Shown one piece after another: positions 12,250 through 24,152 of a stretch of DNA of 64,000 nucleotides. The stretch spans positions 1,240,001-1,304,000 of the forward strand of contig JAIXMN010000004.1 in the NCBI GenBank assembly GCA_025716815.1, read 5' to 3'. Origin of the DNA: Dichotomocladium elegans. Lineage: Eukaryota > Mucoromycota > Mucoromycetes > Mucorales > Lichtheimiaceae. Under the pieces are notes generated by a model that was given only the letters and a program-made list of their open reading frames with translations, searched no databases and had not been told where the DNA came from. Made by a program: the position numbers and the translations under genes. Every line of letters starts with the position of its first letter. The first letter of the stretch is position 1.

Positions 12250-13269
12250 ATGGAAATTCAGGCAATTCGCGACACAGTAGCTACAACCCCCGAAGCTATT
12301 CCAGAGCCTGCATTTGATAGGCAAATCAAAATGATTCGCCCTCCAGCAAATGCTCCCTCCATTGGTGAGTAAGGGCATGGCATCGTCATCTTCGATCAGC
12401 TTGTCGTAACCACATTCCAAGTTGATTAGTAGAATTGCCTGAGTCTTTCTATAAGCTGACTCCCAATGAAATGAAAAGCCTTTACAAGTCTCATGTAGAT
12501 CGTCGTGAGAATCTAGAGAACAGGTAAAAACTTCGGTGGTTGTGGGGAATGGAATCAGCATGAAATTGACGGATCGTCCTTGATATCTGAATTCAGGCCT
12601 TTGAAGACATCAAAAATCCGTAACGCGGAGGAGCTAGAGCGTATGAAGAGATTTCCAAAGACAACGATTCGTGTCCGTTTCCCTGATAGTACAATGCTCC
12701 AGGCAAACTTTAAATCAAGCGAGAAAGGTGACGCATAGCAGTAGTGGAGACAGAAGAGAGGAAGTGTGCGTGCATGCGTGCGTGCGTGTATGCCGAACCA
12801 TGAGAAGAAAAATGTCTAACTCAATGCAATATTGAAAATACTAGTGGGTGATGTTTATGATTTTGTGAAATCGACGTTACAAACGCCCGAGCGAAGGTTT
12901 TTACTTTGCTTGCCACCTCGCCAGAAACTGGTTGAACCCGATGTCACTCTCTACAAGGCAGGACTTGCGCCTGCATCTAATCTTACTTTTGTTTGGATGG
13001 AAAAAGCTGAACCTGGGCAGCGTGGTAAATAATTGGCATTCTTGTTTTATCCCTTCATCCGCAGCGTACTGATTTTGATGATAGATATTCCTGCGGTTAC
13101 ACAACGCTATCTCGATTTAATGGAGGATTTGCCATCGTCTTCACTTCCATCGTCACCGGCTTCTTCTTCTGAAGCATCCAATTCAAGCAGCCCAGCGCAA
13201 GGTGCACAGCTTTCACCTGCTAAGAAGGCAGTTCCAAAGTGGTTGCAAAAGGGACTCTTCAAGAAGTGA
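12250..13269 (+). CDS. UBX-domain protein, TUG/ASPSCR1-like
   Basis: Likely cofactor of the Cdc48/p97 ATPase. Five exons: 12250-12364, 12433-12523, 12597-12727, 12845-13024 and 13085-13269 (702 nt, 233 aa). A helical part (ESFYKLTPNEMKSLY) precedes the UBX ubiquitin-like fold, which runs from TTIRVRFPDSTMLQ through VGDVYDFVKS to the CLPPRQKLV strand. The protein ends PKWLQKGLFKK, matching the conserved end of human ASPSCR1 (KVPKWLK). Family members normally have an extra N-terminal ubiquitin-like domain, which is absent here. The ATG is directly preceded by a good acceptor (tttcgccag), so an upstream coding exon may exist, or the N-terminus may have been lost near the transposon relic. A Ser-rich linker precedes the end. 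Confidence 0.75.
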
Positions 13270-13531
13270 TGTTCTGCTACATTCTTCCAAATAAATACCC
13301 TTCATGTTATAAAGATCAAACTGCCAGCCGTTGTAAACCATTTGATGGAGTTATCAAGAGGGAAGCCATGTGCGTGTATCTGAATGTATGCGCACTCAGT
13401 TTAATCGGGATACAAGAAAAACGAGAAACAAGAGTCGATGTAGTGTAAATGAGCCTGTTATCTTGTGCGGCGACGTCTACCTTGTGAACAAGCATAGCAT
13501 AGCTAATAAGATGGGCTGTAACCAGTGTTGT

Positions 13532-14014
13532 CTATGAACTTTCGGTTTTCTTGCGGAAGCCTTCAACTTTGTTCTCCTTGATGGCCTTCAGGTACAAATC
13601 CGACAAATCGCGGCATTTCTGGTCTATGATGGATATGTCTCTTATTAGCATGTCGTTTGTCGTCGATAGAAGTTCTCGAAAGACCCACAGTGGTTGACAC
13701 CCTCAGTCTTATAGCATTCGTCCAGTTTTTCCTTAATGATACGAGCTTCCATGGCTTTCACCCAGTCATCGCGGATTTTTTGAGCACGGGCGGCATAGAC
13801 AGCTGCAAAAAGATAAAAGTATTCCAGTCAGGTTGGAGGATCGAGGGATAATTACTGACTCACCTTTGCGATCATTGGGATCGACTTGGTCAAGTGTGGG
13901 TACACTGATAATTAGCAGTATTGAATCAGTGGCTATTCATGGTTTTTTATATCGTAAGTCGAAATACCGTTCGAACTGCTGGTGTTGAGGATATTCCCAG
14001 TTGGCTTCGGCCAT
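13532..14014 (-). CDS. Mitochondrial complex I subunit, NDUFB10 (PDSW)-like
   Basis: Accessory subunit of the membrane arm of NADH:ubiquinone oxidoreductase. Four exons: 14014-13968, 13904-13864, 13802-13689 and 13623-13532 (294 nt, 97 aa). The core RVPTLDQVDPNDRKAV and IIKEKLDECYKTEGVNHYQ fits the NDUFB10 family, which has an amphipathic helix followed by a Cys-containing helix and a second Cys in the QKCRD segment. These two cysteines sit where the family's disulfide-bonded pair is expected. It is shorter than the animal protein. The start lies 188 bp from the start of the divergent SF3B1 gene, so the two share a promoter region. Confidence 0.78.
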
Positions 14015-14202
14015 GATGTCGACGCTATGAGGTGGTGTGCGTTTGGGCAAACTGTTTTTCTTTCCTTTGGGGGGTGCATCTGGGCTCTTCGCGTCACCAC
14101 AATTGTTTTCAAATCCCGCATTTTTTTTTTAGAAGGAAAGATATCGTAGGTCGCCTGGGTTTGCTGGGACATTTCTTTTACACCGCCTTTTTACCCTATC
14201 AA
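14015..14202. promoter_or_regulatory. Shared divergent promoter, NDUFB10 / SF3B1
   Basis: Only 188 bp separate the two divergent start codons, so both 5' UTRs and promoters must lie here. No specific site was recognised; a poly-T run lies near 14120-14130. Confidence 0.6.
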
Positions 14203-17200
14203 ATGGCTGACGGCAAGTCATTAGCTGAAATGAAATTCTTTCATGTGTCTTAACTGACTTGAAGTTTCATTTAGATATCGAACAAGAGATCAAAGCTACT
14301 CAGGCAAAGCGAAAAGAGATCACAGACAAAGACATCAGTGCTGCGGTGTTGGAGAATGAAAACCATGCTAGTCTCACTGGTGTATCTTACGACACTGACA
14401 TATACACAAAAGACAAATTTGAAGGATATGCAACCTCGATTCCGGTAGGAGACGAGGATGAAGACGAGGATGACGAGCGCTACCGCGAGACCAACCGTCG
14501 TTTGAATTCAATCACAGCATCGAAGGAATTCATAAATGAGGCAGTTCATGGCGCTGATAGCCATGATCCGTTCGCTGAGACCGAGCGGGAGCGACGTGTT
14601 GCAGGCCGACAAGACGAATACCACCAGCGTCGATTCAACCGCATGCTGTCGCCAGAGCGTGCTGATGCATTCTCCAAAGAGGAAAATAAGGATTCTCGTA
14701 CTTACGCCGAAGTAATCCGAGAAGCCGAACTAGAGAAGGAGCAGCAGCGTGTGTTGCATGCTATTGCACAAAAGAAACGTGATGAAGCGGCAGCCGGAAC
14801 AGCCTCTTCTGTAGTTCCTGATACGCCGGCTGCAACAGGAGCGGGTAAGAAAAAGCGACGATGGGACGTTGCGACACCGGCCCACGACAATATCGAAGCT
14901 ACGCCAAAAGGACCAGGGAAACGATCACGGTGGGATGCAACACCCGTTCATGATCCTTCTGCAGCTCCCCGCTCCGAATGGGATGCTACACCAAAAGGCT
15001 CGACCGCAAAGCGATCCCGGTGGGACGCCACACCTGTCAACACAAACATACCAAGTGCTACGCCCGTAGGCGGTTTAGGCATGATGACTCCTACTCCCCT
15101 TCATATGCAAGTTCCTGCTACTCCTGAGGCAGTGAACGCCATGCGCTGGGAACGTGAGCTTGACGTCCGCAATCGACCCCTCTCAGACGAAGAGCTAGAT
15201 GCTATGTTTCCTCAGACGGGATACAAGATTTTGGAGCCCCCTGCCGGATATGAGCCTATTCGCACACCTTCGCGTAAACTTATGGCGACCCCGACGCCTA
15301 TGGGTGATCATGGCTTCATGATGCAAGAGGAGGGAAGAGGAATCATGATGGACAATGCCCCGCAGGAAATCCCTGGTGTAGGTAGCTTACCGTTTTTCAA
15401 AGACGAGGATATGCAGCATTTCGGCAAGCTGTTGGAAGAACGCAACGAGGATGAAATGTCGGTTGACGAACTCAAAGAAAGAAAGATCATGCGTCTCTTG
15501 CTGCGCATCAAGAATGGTACTCCTCCCATGCGCAAGACCGCCCTGCGACAAATCACCGATAAGGCTCGTGATTTTGGTCCTGGCCCACTGTTCAACCAGA
15601 TCCTTCCGCTTCTCATGTCTCCCACGCTCGAGGATCAAGAACGTCATTTGCTTGTCAAGGTCATTGATCGTATTCTTTATAAGCTCGACGATCTTGTCCG
15701 TCCTTTTGTACATAAGATTCTAGTGGTCATCGAACCACTTCTGATTGACGAAGATTATTATGCTCGTGTTGAAGGTCGTGAAATCATCAGCAATGTCTCT
15801 AAGGCCGCTGGTCTTCCCACCATGATCACTACTATGCGTCCAGACATTGATCATCCTGATGAATACGTCCGAAACACCACTGCCCGTGCATTTTCAGTTG
15901 TTGCTTCCGCACTAGGCATCCCAGCCCTGCTTCCCTTCCTCAAAGCCGTCTGTCGATCCAAGAAATCATGGCAAGCACGCCACACGGGTATTAAGATTGT
16001 CCAGCAAATCGCAATTCTAATGGGATGTGCGGTTTTAGCGCACTTGAAGAACCTTGTTGAGGCCATCGCTCATGGACTTGAGGATGAGCAGCAGAAAGTC
16101 CGGACTATCACTGCGCTTGCCATTGCTGCGCTCGCTGAGGCTGCTGCACCATACGGTATTGAGTCGTTTGACTCAGTGCTCCGACCCCTCTGGACCGGTA
16201 TTCGCAAGCACCGTGGCAAGGGCCTGGCTGCATTCCTTAAGGCTATCGGCTATATTATTCCTCTGATGGATGATGAATATGCAAATTACTACACAACCGA
16301 GGTCATGTTTATCCTGATCCGCGAATTCCAGTCTCCTGACGAAGAAATGAAGAAGATTGTGCTCAAAGTTGTCAAACAATGTGCTGCTACTGACGGTGTC
16401 CAGCCACAGTATATCAAGACAGAAATTCTTCCAGAATTCTTTAAACATTTTTGGGTGCGACGCATGGCTTTGGATCGCCGTAATTACAAACAGCTTGTCG
16501 AGACCACGGTAGAGCTAGCAAATAAGGTTGGCGTTGCGGAAATTGTTGGCCGGATCGTGAACGACCTTAAAGATGAAAGCGAGCCATACCGCAAGATGGT
16601 GATGGAAACGATAGAAAACATCATTTCCAATCTTGGTGCTTCTGACATCGACCCTCGCCTCGAAGAACTTCTCATCGATGGTATTTTATACGCCTTTCAG
16701 GAGCAAACGGTGGAGGATGTTGTCATGCTGAACGGTTTCGGTACGGCGGTCAATGCGCTTGGGATGCGGATCAAGCCTTACTTGCAGCAGATTTGTTACA
16801 CTATTTTATGGCGTCTGAATAACAAGTCTGCTCGTGTTCGACAGCAAGCAGCAGATCTGATCTCACGTATTGCGGTGGTGATGAAGACATGTGGAGAAGA
16901 AAAGCTCATGAACCAACTCGGACAAATTCTGTACGAATATCTCGGCGAAGAGTATCCAGAAGTACTTGGTTCCATCCTGGGTGCATTGAAGAGCATTGTT
17001 AATGTCATTGGTATGGCTAGCATGACGCCTCCAATCAAGGATTTGCTTCCGCGACTGACTCCTATTCTTCGTAACCGGCACGAGAAGGTGCAGGAGAACT
17101 GTATCGACCTAGTGGGTCGTATTGCCGACCGTGGTGCCGAGTACGTCTCTGCACGTGAGTGGATGCGTGTCTGCTTCGAGCTCCTGGATCTTTTGAAGGC

Positions 17201-17977
17201 TCACAAGAGGGGCATTCGCCGCGCGTCTGTCAACACGTTCGGTTACATTGCAAAGGCCATCGGTCCGCAGGATGTCCTCGCCACGCTGCTCAACAATCTC
17301 AAGGTGCAGGAGCGTCAAAACCGAGTTTGTACGACTGTCGCCATCGCCATTGTAGCTGAGACGTGTGCACCCTTCACTGTGCTACCAGCACTGATGAACG
17401 AATATCGAGTACCAGAATTGAATGTTCAAAACGGTGTCTTGAAGTCGATGTCTTTTATCTTCGAGTACGTTGGCGAGATGGGCAAGGATTACATCATGGC
17501 AGTGACTCCCTTGCTGGAAGATGCGCTGATGGACCGCGACCTTGTTCATCGACAAACTGCATGCACGACAATCAAACATATGGCGCTCGGTGTTGTGGGT
17601 CTGGGATGTGAAGAACCGCTCCGGCATTTGCTGAACTATATATGGCCAAACATCTTTGAGACGAGGTATGTAGGAATGGATTATCATCAACAAACGACTG
17701 ATCTGATCTGGTCTGTATTTATTCTTTTAGTCCCCACGTTATCAACGCTGTGATGGAAGCGATTGAAGGTATGCGAGTGGCATTAGGACCTGCCACTATT
17801 CTTCAATACACCCTTCAGGGACTCTTCCACCCCGCACGCAAGGTCCGCGAGGTGTATTGGAAGATCTATAATAATCTCTACATTGGCAACCAAGATGCAC
17901 TCGTTCCATATTACCCACGCATCGAAGACGATGAACGTAACAAATATCAGCGCTATGAGTTGGATTACGTGCTCTAA
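14203..17977 (+). CDS. SF3B1: Splicing factor 3B subunit 1 (SF3b155)
   Basis: Core of the U2 snRNP that clamps the branch-site duplex. Exons 14203-14212, 14275-17665 and 17731-17977 (3648 nt, 1215 aa, close to the fission-yeast length). The N-terminal third is disordered, with several RWDATP-type ligand motifs ([15 protein letters not shown]) that bind U2AF-homology motifs. Next is the p14-binding segment (around [15 protein letters not shown]), followed by about 20 HEAT repeats with near-invariant stretches such as [47 protein letters not shown] and [15 protein letters not shown]. Intron 1 interrupts codon 4 and starts with GC (g|gcaagt), a GC-AG intron of 62 bp; without it the first frame stops early and the conserved DIEQEIK start is lost. 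Confidence 0.96.
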
Positions 17978-18323
17978 GGAGATCGATCCACACCACTTTT
18001 CTTTTGTTTTCCCTTTCCTTTTACAACCAGATCTGTCTAGCACCCCATCAATCATTCATCTATTAAAATGTCTTGTGGATTCTCTCAATGGATGTAAGAG
18101 TGGATACATCATTCGATAGGTGGGAGAGGAAGAACATGAGACGAGTAGGACGGATCCCGTTCGTCGGAGGGAAACCCGATCTGTACCCGCATAGGTCAGA
18201 CGAGAGGAGGATTGCAATTGTAGTCACATGGTTGCCCAAAAGCGGACATCAAACGTCACTAAAATAGGCAACCCTCAATAGGGTCAGCTCTTCGACTTTT
18301 CTCTAAAACCAGAGCAGGTCATC
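17978..18323. other. Intergenic, SF3B1 3' flank and UBC6 promoter
   Basis: About 350 bp with no gene seen. It contains the presumed terminator of SF3B1 and the upstream region of the E2 gene. Confidence 0.5.
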
Positions 18324-19411
18324 ATGGCTACCAAATCTGCGTTTAGGCGGCTCACTAAAGAATACATGGAGATCCAGAAAAAGTAGGTCGTCTAATCCCA
18401 TATGCAGGAAGCCATTTTCTAATGTGGTGCTTTGATAGTCCTCCGCCCTATATCGTTGCCAAACCTTTGGAGAGTAACATTCTGGAATGGTAGAAAAAGC
18501 ATTGGAACAAATCATGCGAGATTTCTTACTTGACGTGCTATCGTTTTTAGGCATTACGTTATTCGAGGCCCTCCTGATACGCCGTACGATGGAGGCGAGT
18601 ACTATGGACGGCTTATATTTCCATCTGAGTACCCATTCAAGCCACCGGCTATTCGAATGAGCACACCCTCCGGTCGATTCCAGCCTGATACTCGCCTTTG
18701 CTTGACCATGAGCGACTTTCATCCTAGCCTTTGGAATCCGAGTTGGTCTGTGGCGACGATTTTGAATGGTTTGCTGAGCTTTATGGTATGCTTTGTTTTC
18801 GGATTTTTCGAAAATACGGATCAGAGCTGGATTCATTGTACGTATGGCTCGATAAATAGACAACAGATGAGACAACAACAGGCAGCATCAAGACTACCGA
18901 TGCTGAGAAACGTGTGTATGCTTCAAGATCGCACAAGGTGAATTTGAAGAACGCGAAATTTAGAGGTATATGATCAACTGTATTTGTGTGTGTGTGTGTG
19001 TGGGAGGGGGTTGTGGATGGCCAAGCGTTGAAAAGTAGAGCATTTCTTGTGTGTGTAACAGAGGTGTTTCCGGAACTCTGCACACTGGAGCTGGCACCAT
19101 TGCCGAACGCACCTGTAATTCCTACAGCAGCACGTCGGATAGTGCGTCCCAAGGCACAGCAGGCTCAACAACAACAACAGCAGCAGCAGCAGCAACAGCA
19201 CCAACAGCAGTTGGCACCAAACCCCGCAACAACGGCGGGGGCGGCGCAACAGCAGCAACAAGTACAGCAACCTAACGCACTTGCGCGCACCATGAGTCAA
19301 TGGCGACGATGGGCCCTGATCCTTGTCGTATTTGTTTATCTTGTGCTTTCTAAGCTGGCGGCAAGATCGACTACTACCACTACAACCCCTGGCAGCGGTA
19401 GCGAACTGTAA
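18324..19411 (+). CDS. UBC6: Tail-anchored ubiquitin-conjugating enzyme E2, UBC6/UBE2J type
   Basis: ER-membrane E2 that passes ubiquitin to ERAD ligases of the Doa10 type. Five exons: 18324-18382, 18439-18489, 18551-18785, 18860-18965 and 19062-19411 (801 nt, 266 aa). The UBC fold starts with [12 protein letters not shown]. The catalytic Cys is Cys87 in [12 protein letters not shown], the same position as in yeast Ubc6. The Ubc6-specific TTGSIKT segment and the FPELC region follow. A Gln-rich linker encoded by CAA/CAG repeats (about 19160-19270) leads to the C-terminal membrane anchor [14 protein letters not shown] with a short Thr-rich lumenal tail. The acceptor before exon 4 was chosen as the tag at 18859, giving [12 protein letters not shown]. 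An alternative acceptor a few bases downstream would drop three residues. Confidence 0.94.
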
Positions 19412-20186
19412 CACCTATACCATGCAACATTGCAACTTCAACAACACACATGTTCCCTGGTGATGTGTTCTTTTTATTTCAATCCCATCCCCCTGTTTCC
19501 GACCGATAATCAACAATGATAATGATAAACATGATGAATAACAATGTATATAACGATCTCTTTCATTTCTTTATCTGTGTATGTGCATGTACACTTTGCC
19601 ACTTGGCATAGCGCCATATGCGTGTGACTACCAAATCCCGCCCCATCCACCACACACGCATACACACATACACATATACATACACATACACACGCACACA
19701 CACACACACACTCACACGCACACGCACACACGCACACGCACACACACACACACACGCACACGCACACACACATTCATTAAATGCGCAGTTTAAATGGATC
19801 CTTTTGCCTGAATCACCGTATTGAAAGACTCGTGGCTCTTGGTGTCTCTGAGGTGCGCATTTTGGCTATGGTGCGTGTGATGATGATGATTAGTTTATAA
19901 GTCGAAGGCAAAGACAAAGGAATCGGTGAGAAAAGCACGAGGCGTTTGTTTATTAAGCTGTAAGGCACATCGTCCACCAGGCAGGTGACGTTTCCCGAAA
20001 AAGAAAGGGTGGGGCGGAAAGCTCTTCATTCGATAGTACTCTCTCTCATGTTTTCTTGGCCTTGCTTGCTGCCATGTGGCATAAGGCGTTTTTTTCATGC
20101 ACAGGGCAGAATTTTTTTAAATGTTCGCACTGCCCAGGAAATAACTTTACCTTCCTCGCTTTTCTTTTTCCTTCCTCTTACTTCCA
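19412..20186. other. Intergenic with CA microsatellite
   Basis: Holds the 3' flank of UBC6, a long CA-type repeat (listed separately) and the acetyl-CoA synthetase promoter with pyrimidine-rich tracts just before the start. No gene recognised; the open frames over the repeat are artefacts of its composition. Confidence 0.6.
19650..19773. repeat. (CA)n / (CACG)n microsatellite
   Basis: About 120 bp of imperfect CA dinucleotide repeat with TA and CG interruptions. This is the longest simple repeat in the window and likely to vary in length between strains. Confidence 0.9.
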
Positions 20187-22403
20187 ATGACTGTGCAAGA
20201 GTCTGGTGAACATCTGTTCCCTGTCCCGGAACGTCTCTTGAGCGGTGGGATATGCCCAAAACCTCATGTTTCTAGTTTCGAGGAGTACAAGGCACTCTGG
20301 GAGCAGAGCATAACTAATCCAGATGCATTTTTTGGCAAGGCAAGTTCCCCTCCCTTTTTTTTTCTTTTGTTGTGCCCCAGCACGTCTATGTTGGAGTTAA
20401 TGTGTTCCTCATCAATCCATTTAGCTTGCTAAGGAGCTGCTGTCCTGGTCCAAGCCTTTCACGACTGTCCAGAGTGGAGGCTTCAAGGAGGGAGATGTGG
20501 CATGGTTCCAGGATGGCGAGCTAAATGCGTGCTACAACTGCGTTGATCGACATGCATTGGCTAATCCGGACAAGGTAAAGCTCTTCTAAACAGAACGCTC
20601 GTTAAAAACAAAGTGAGTTTCCAACTTTTTTTTTTCGTTTGTAGGTGGCTATTATCCATGAGGGCGACGAGCTGAACAGCGTGACCAAGATCACTTACAA
20701 GCAGCTATTGCAAGAGGTCTCGAGACTGGCTAACGTGCTGCTGTCGATGGATGTGCGCAAGGGTGATAATATATGTATCTACATGCCGATGATCCCTGAA
20801 GCTGTGTATGCAATGCTTGCATGCACTCGTATTGGCGCATTGCACTCTGTTGTCTTCGCCGGCTTCTCGTCAGACTCGCTCCGGGATCGAATTCTCGACT
20901 GCGGTGCACGTGTTGTGCTGACTGCTGACGAGGGTCGACGTGGCGGCAAAAACATTGCAACAAAGCGTATCGTGGATGCCGCGATCAAGGAGGTGTCGTG
21001 CGTGGACCATGTGCTTGTTTACCAGCGCACAGGCTCTGAGATCCCCTGGTCGGCCGGCCGTGACAAATGGTGGCATGAAGAGTGCGCCAAGGCACGTCCC
21101 TACTGCCCGCCCGTGAGCATGAATGCCGAGGACCCGATGTTCCTCCTCTACACTTCTGGGTCGACAGGGACGCCGAAGGGTGTGCTGCACACCACGGGTG
21201 GCTACCTTCTCGGCGCAGCTGCAACACTAAAGTATGTGTTTGACTACCACCCCGAGGCGGGTGACATCCATGCCTGTATGGCCGATATCGGCTGGATCAC
21301 CGGCCATACATACATCGTGTACGGTCCTCTTCTGAACGGCGCCACAACCCTGCTGTTTGAGTCGACGCCCACTTACCCAAGCCCGTCCCGTTTCTGGCAA
21401 GTCGTCCAGACTCATAAGGTCACCCAGTTCTACACTGCCCCCACAGCCATTCGCGCGCTTCGGCGACTGGGCGACAAATGGCTTAAGGATTATGATCTCT
21501 CGAGCCTGCGCGTCATTGGGTCCGTTGGCGAGCCGATTAATCCGGAGGCATGGGAGTGGTACAACGAGCAGGTCGGCAAGGGCAAGTGCGCCGTCGTCGA
21601 CACCTACTGGCAGACCGAGACCGGCTCCATCATCGTCACTCCCCTTCCGGGTGCCACGGCCACCAAGCCCGGCTCTGCCACGTTTCCCTTCTTTGGAATT
21701 AAACCCGTGATTCTCGATCCTGTCACAGGCAGTGAAATGGAGGGCAACGACGTGACAGGCGTCCTCGCCATCTCCCAGCCCTGGCCATCTATGGCCCGCA
21801 CAGTCTATAACAACCATCATCGGTACCTCGAAACGTATCTCCACCCATACAAGGGGTATTACTTTACGGGCGACGGCGCTACACGCGACAAGGATGGCTA
21901 TATCTGGATCCGTGGACGTGTTGATGGTATGTATATTCCCACACACACACACTTTTTTCTCTCTCTCTCTCTGCCTGAGTATATGTTATTCATCCTCTGA
22001 CTGACTGAACGTAGATGTGATCAATGTTTCTGGCCATCGCATGTCAACGGCCGAGATCGAGTCGGCTCTGATTCTCCACCACGCTGTTGCCGAGGCAGCC
22101 GTCGTTGGCGGCCACGACGACTTGACAGGTCAATGCATCCATGCCTTCTGCACACTCAAGCCTAACGTGGATTCGTCCGAGGGACTGGACAAGGAGTTGA
22201 TCCTTCAAGTCCGCAAGGTCATTGGTCCATTTGCGACACCTAAGCGCATATACGTAGTTGCCGATCTACCTAAAACCCGCTCGGGCAAAATTATGCGCCG
22301 CATTTTGCGAAAGATTGTGAACAACGAGGCTGACCAGCTTGGCGATATATCCACGCTGGCTGATCCAAGCGTTGTTCAGGTTTTAATTGACAAGGTTAAA
22401 TAA
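20187..22403 (+). CDS. ACS: Acetyl-CoA synthetase (acetate-CoA ligase, AMP-forming)
   Basis: Activates acetate to acetyl-CoA via acetyl-AMP, in the cytosol and probably the nucleus. Exons 20187-20339, 20425-20574, 20645-21926 and 22015-22403 (1974 nt, 657 aa, full length). The adenylation P-loop [13 protein letters not shown] is at about residues 268-280. Other family marks are [12 protein letters not shown], the A5 motif [19 protein letters not shown] and the C-terminal A10 motif [12 protein letters not shown], whose Lys is the classic acetylation-controlled residue. The first intron begins with GC (aag|gcaagt) and ends with ag before CTTGCTAAGG; only this GC-AG splice keeps the conserved FFGKLAKELL joint in frame. 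No peroxisomal or mitochondrial targeting signal is obvious. Confidence 0.97.
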
Positions 22404-22918
22404 TGATAATAATAAATGCAGACGCGTAGGTATGTATGTGTGTGTGTTTTTAGTTCTTCACCTAAAGTAATAAAGTGCGGGGAAGAAAAAGATGTCGGGA
22501 ACCCAAAGATCTAATCCCTTTTATTACTCATCCTGAAAAACATGACAAATCTGGGATCTTGTCTCCACACCAGCCCTTGTCTTTTTCCCCTTTTGCCCAA
22601 AGGGCATTAGAGATGGGGGGGCGGCTGAGGACAGCAGGAGAAGCGCGTTCGAAAGATGGGGTGGAATCGCCCTCAAAAGATTCCCCCAATCTGAGAAAAT
22701 GCAGAAACTCCCTCCCTCCCCCCAAAGCGGTCTCTTCATGCCCGCTCAACCTTGTTTGTCAAACGAACGTAGGAGAGAGAGACCGTGGGAGCGTTTTGAA
22801 AGCGGACATCCATGTGAAAAAAAAAAGAGAGGGGTGGTGGTGGTGTTTGTCACGCCCTGGCTCTTTATTTCCCTTTCTTTTTTTTTTTTTTACTCTTTGC
22901 TTGTTTACTTGACCTGCC
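22404..22918. other. Intergenic, ACS 3' flank and ETFB promoter
   Basis: About 0.5 kb. Only composition-driven frames are seen. A poly-T/pyrimidine tract lies just upstream of the ETFB start (about 22875-22895). Confidence 0.5.
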
Positions 22919-24019
22919 ATGTCGGCTCTGCGAATTGTTGTCCCTGTGAAGCGCGTCATTGACTTTGGTATGGTCTCCCCCAGCCTTTACCTATTGTTAC
23001 TCTCTCTTTTTTTTTTCTGGGCGGGAGTTGGGGGCGGGTGGGGTGGGGGAAGTGAAGGAGACCGACATGCCTGTGAGACGAAACACTACTCTCTCTCTTT
23101 TCGCTGACGGTTGTTTTTCTGCATAATATTTAGCCGTCAAGGTGCGCGTGAACCCAGCCAAAACCGATGTTGACCGCAACGTGAAGCACAGCATGAACCC
23201 CTTTGACGAGATTGCGGTGGAGGAGGCTGTGCGCATCAAGGAGAAGGATCCCAAGACCGAAGTCATTGCCGTTTCGTGCGGTACTGCCAAGGCCCAGGAA
23301 ACGCTTCGAACTGCCTTGGCGATGGGCGCTGACCGCGCCGTCCACATTGAGGTCAAGGACGATGCCACGCTCCAACCCCTTGCCGTTGCCAAGCTTCTTA
23401 AGGCCTTTGCCGAGAAGGAGGAGAAGAAGCCTGACTTGTTCATCCTCGGCAAACAGGCTATTGATGACGATAGCAATCAGACTGGCCAGATGCTCGCTGG
23501 TCTCCTCAATTTGCCCCAGGTAAAGTAATGAAAGCGAGAGACAGAGAAAAGGAAGGGGAAAGGCTTATCACTTGCCTCTCCACAACCCCGCCCCTGTAGG
23601 CCACCTTTGCCTCCAAAGTCGAGATTGAGAATCAGAGCCTCAAAGTTACCCGTGAAATCGATGGTGGTCTTGAGACCATCTCGACCAAGATGCCCGCCAT
23701 TCTTACCACAGACTTGCGGTAAGATTCATGCATTACAAAATGACAGAAGAAAGGGGGGGGAGGGAGCGGAAGTGGCCACCGGAACTTAGACTCGGCTTTT
23801 CTTAGTCTGAACGAACCTCGCTATGCTTCGCTACCCAACATCATGAAGGCAAAGAAGAAGCCTTTGAAGAAGATTACCCCCGAGGATCTTGGCGTTGATA
23901 TTGCCCCCCGTCTGCAGACGTTGAAGGTCGACGAGCCACCTAAGCGTCAAGGTGGTCGCAAGGTTGAGAGTGTGGATGAGTTGATTGACAAGCTGAAGAA
24001 CGAGGCCAAGGTCCTCTGA
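22919..24019 (+). CDS. ETFB: Electron transfer flavoprotein subunit beta
   Basis: Mitochondrial matrix carrier that takes electrons from acyl-CoA and related dehydrogenases and hands them to ETF:ubiquinone oxidoreductase. Exons 22919-22967, 23134-23519, 23600-23718 and 23806-24019 (768 nt, 255 aa, the usual size). It reads [37 protein letters not shown], the nucleotide-binding [21 protein letters not shown] and [19 protein letters not shown], then the recognition-loop region near [20 protein letters not shown] with the Leu and Lys residues that dock to partner dehydrogenases. Intron 1 contains a very G-rich tract (23023-23049). Confidence 0.96.
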
Positions 24020-24152
24020 AGAAAAAGTAGAAAATAAAGAAGGAAAAGAAAAACGTGTGGACAAGTGTGTATATAGAACTGCTTTCCAAAAAAAAAACTC
24101 TATCAAAGTACCCCACTTTCTCTCTCTTAAGTTGGTTCTGACAAAACCTTTA

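Noticed and set aside
11894..12280. 128-aa plus-strand frame before the UBX gene as its N-terminal exon
   Set aside because: It does not resemble a ubiquitin-like domain and is out of frame with the UBX start at 12250; no supported splice joins them.
19581..19824. Long His/Thr-rich and Cys/Val-rich open frames on both strands
   Set aside because: They lie over the CA microsatellite and are products of its composition.
20340..20424. GT donor four bases inside the first acetyl-CoA synthetase intron
   Set aside because: Using it would add four bases and break the conserved FFGK-LAKELL joint, so the GC donor was preferred.
21227..21952. 241-aa minus-strand frame inside acetyl-CoA synthetase
   Set aside because: Shadow of a highly C-biased coding sequence; the plus-strand frame is clearly the enzyme.
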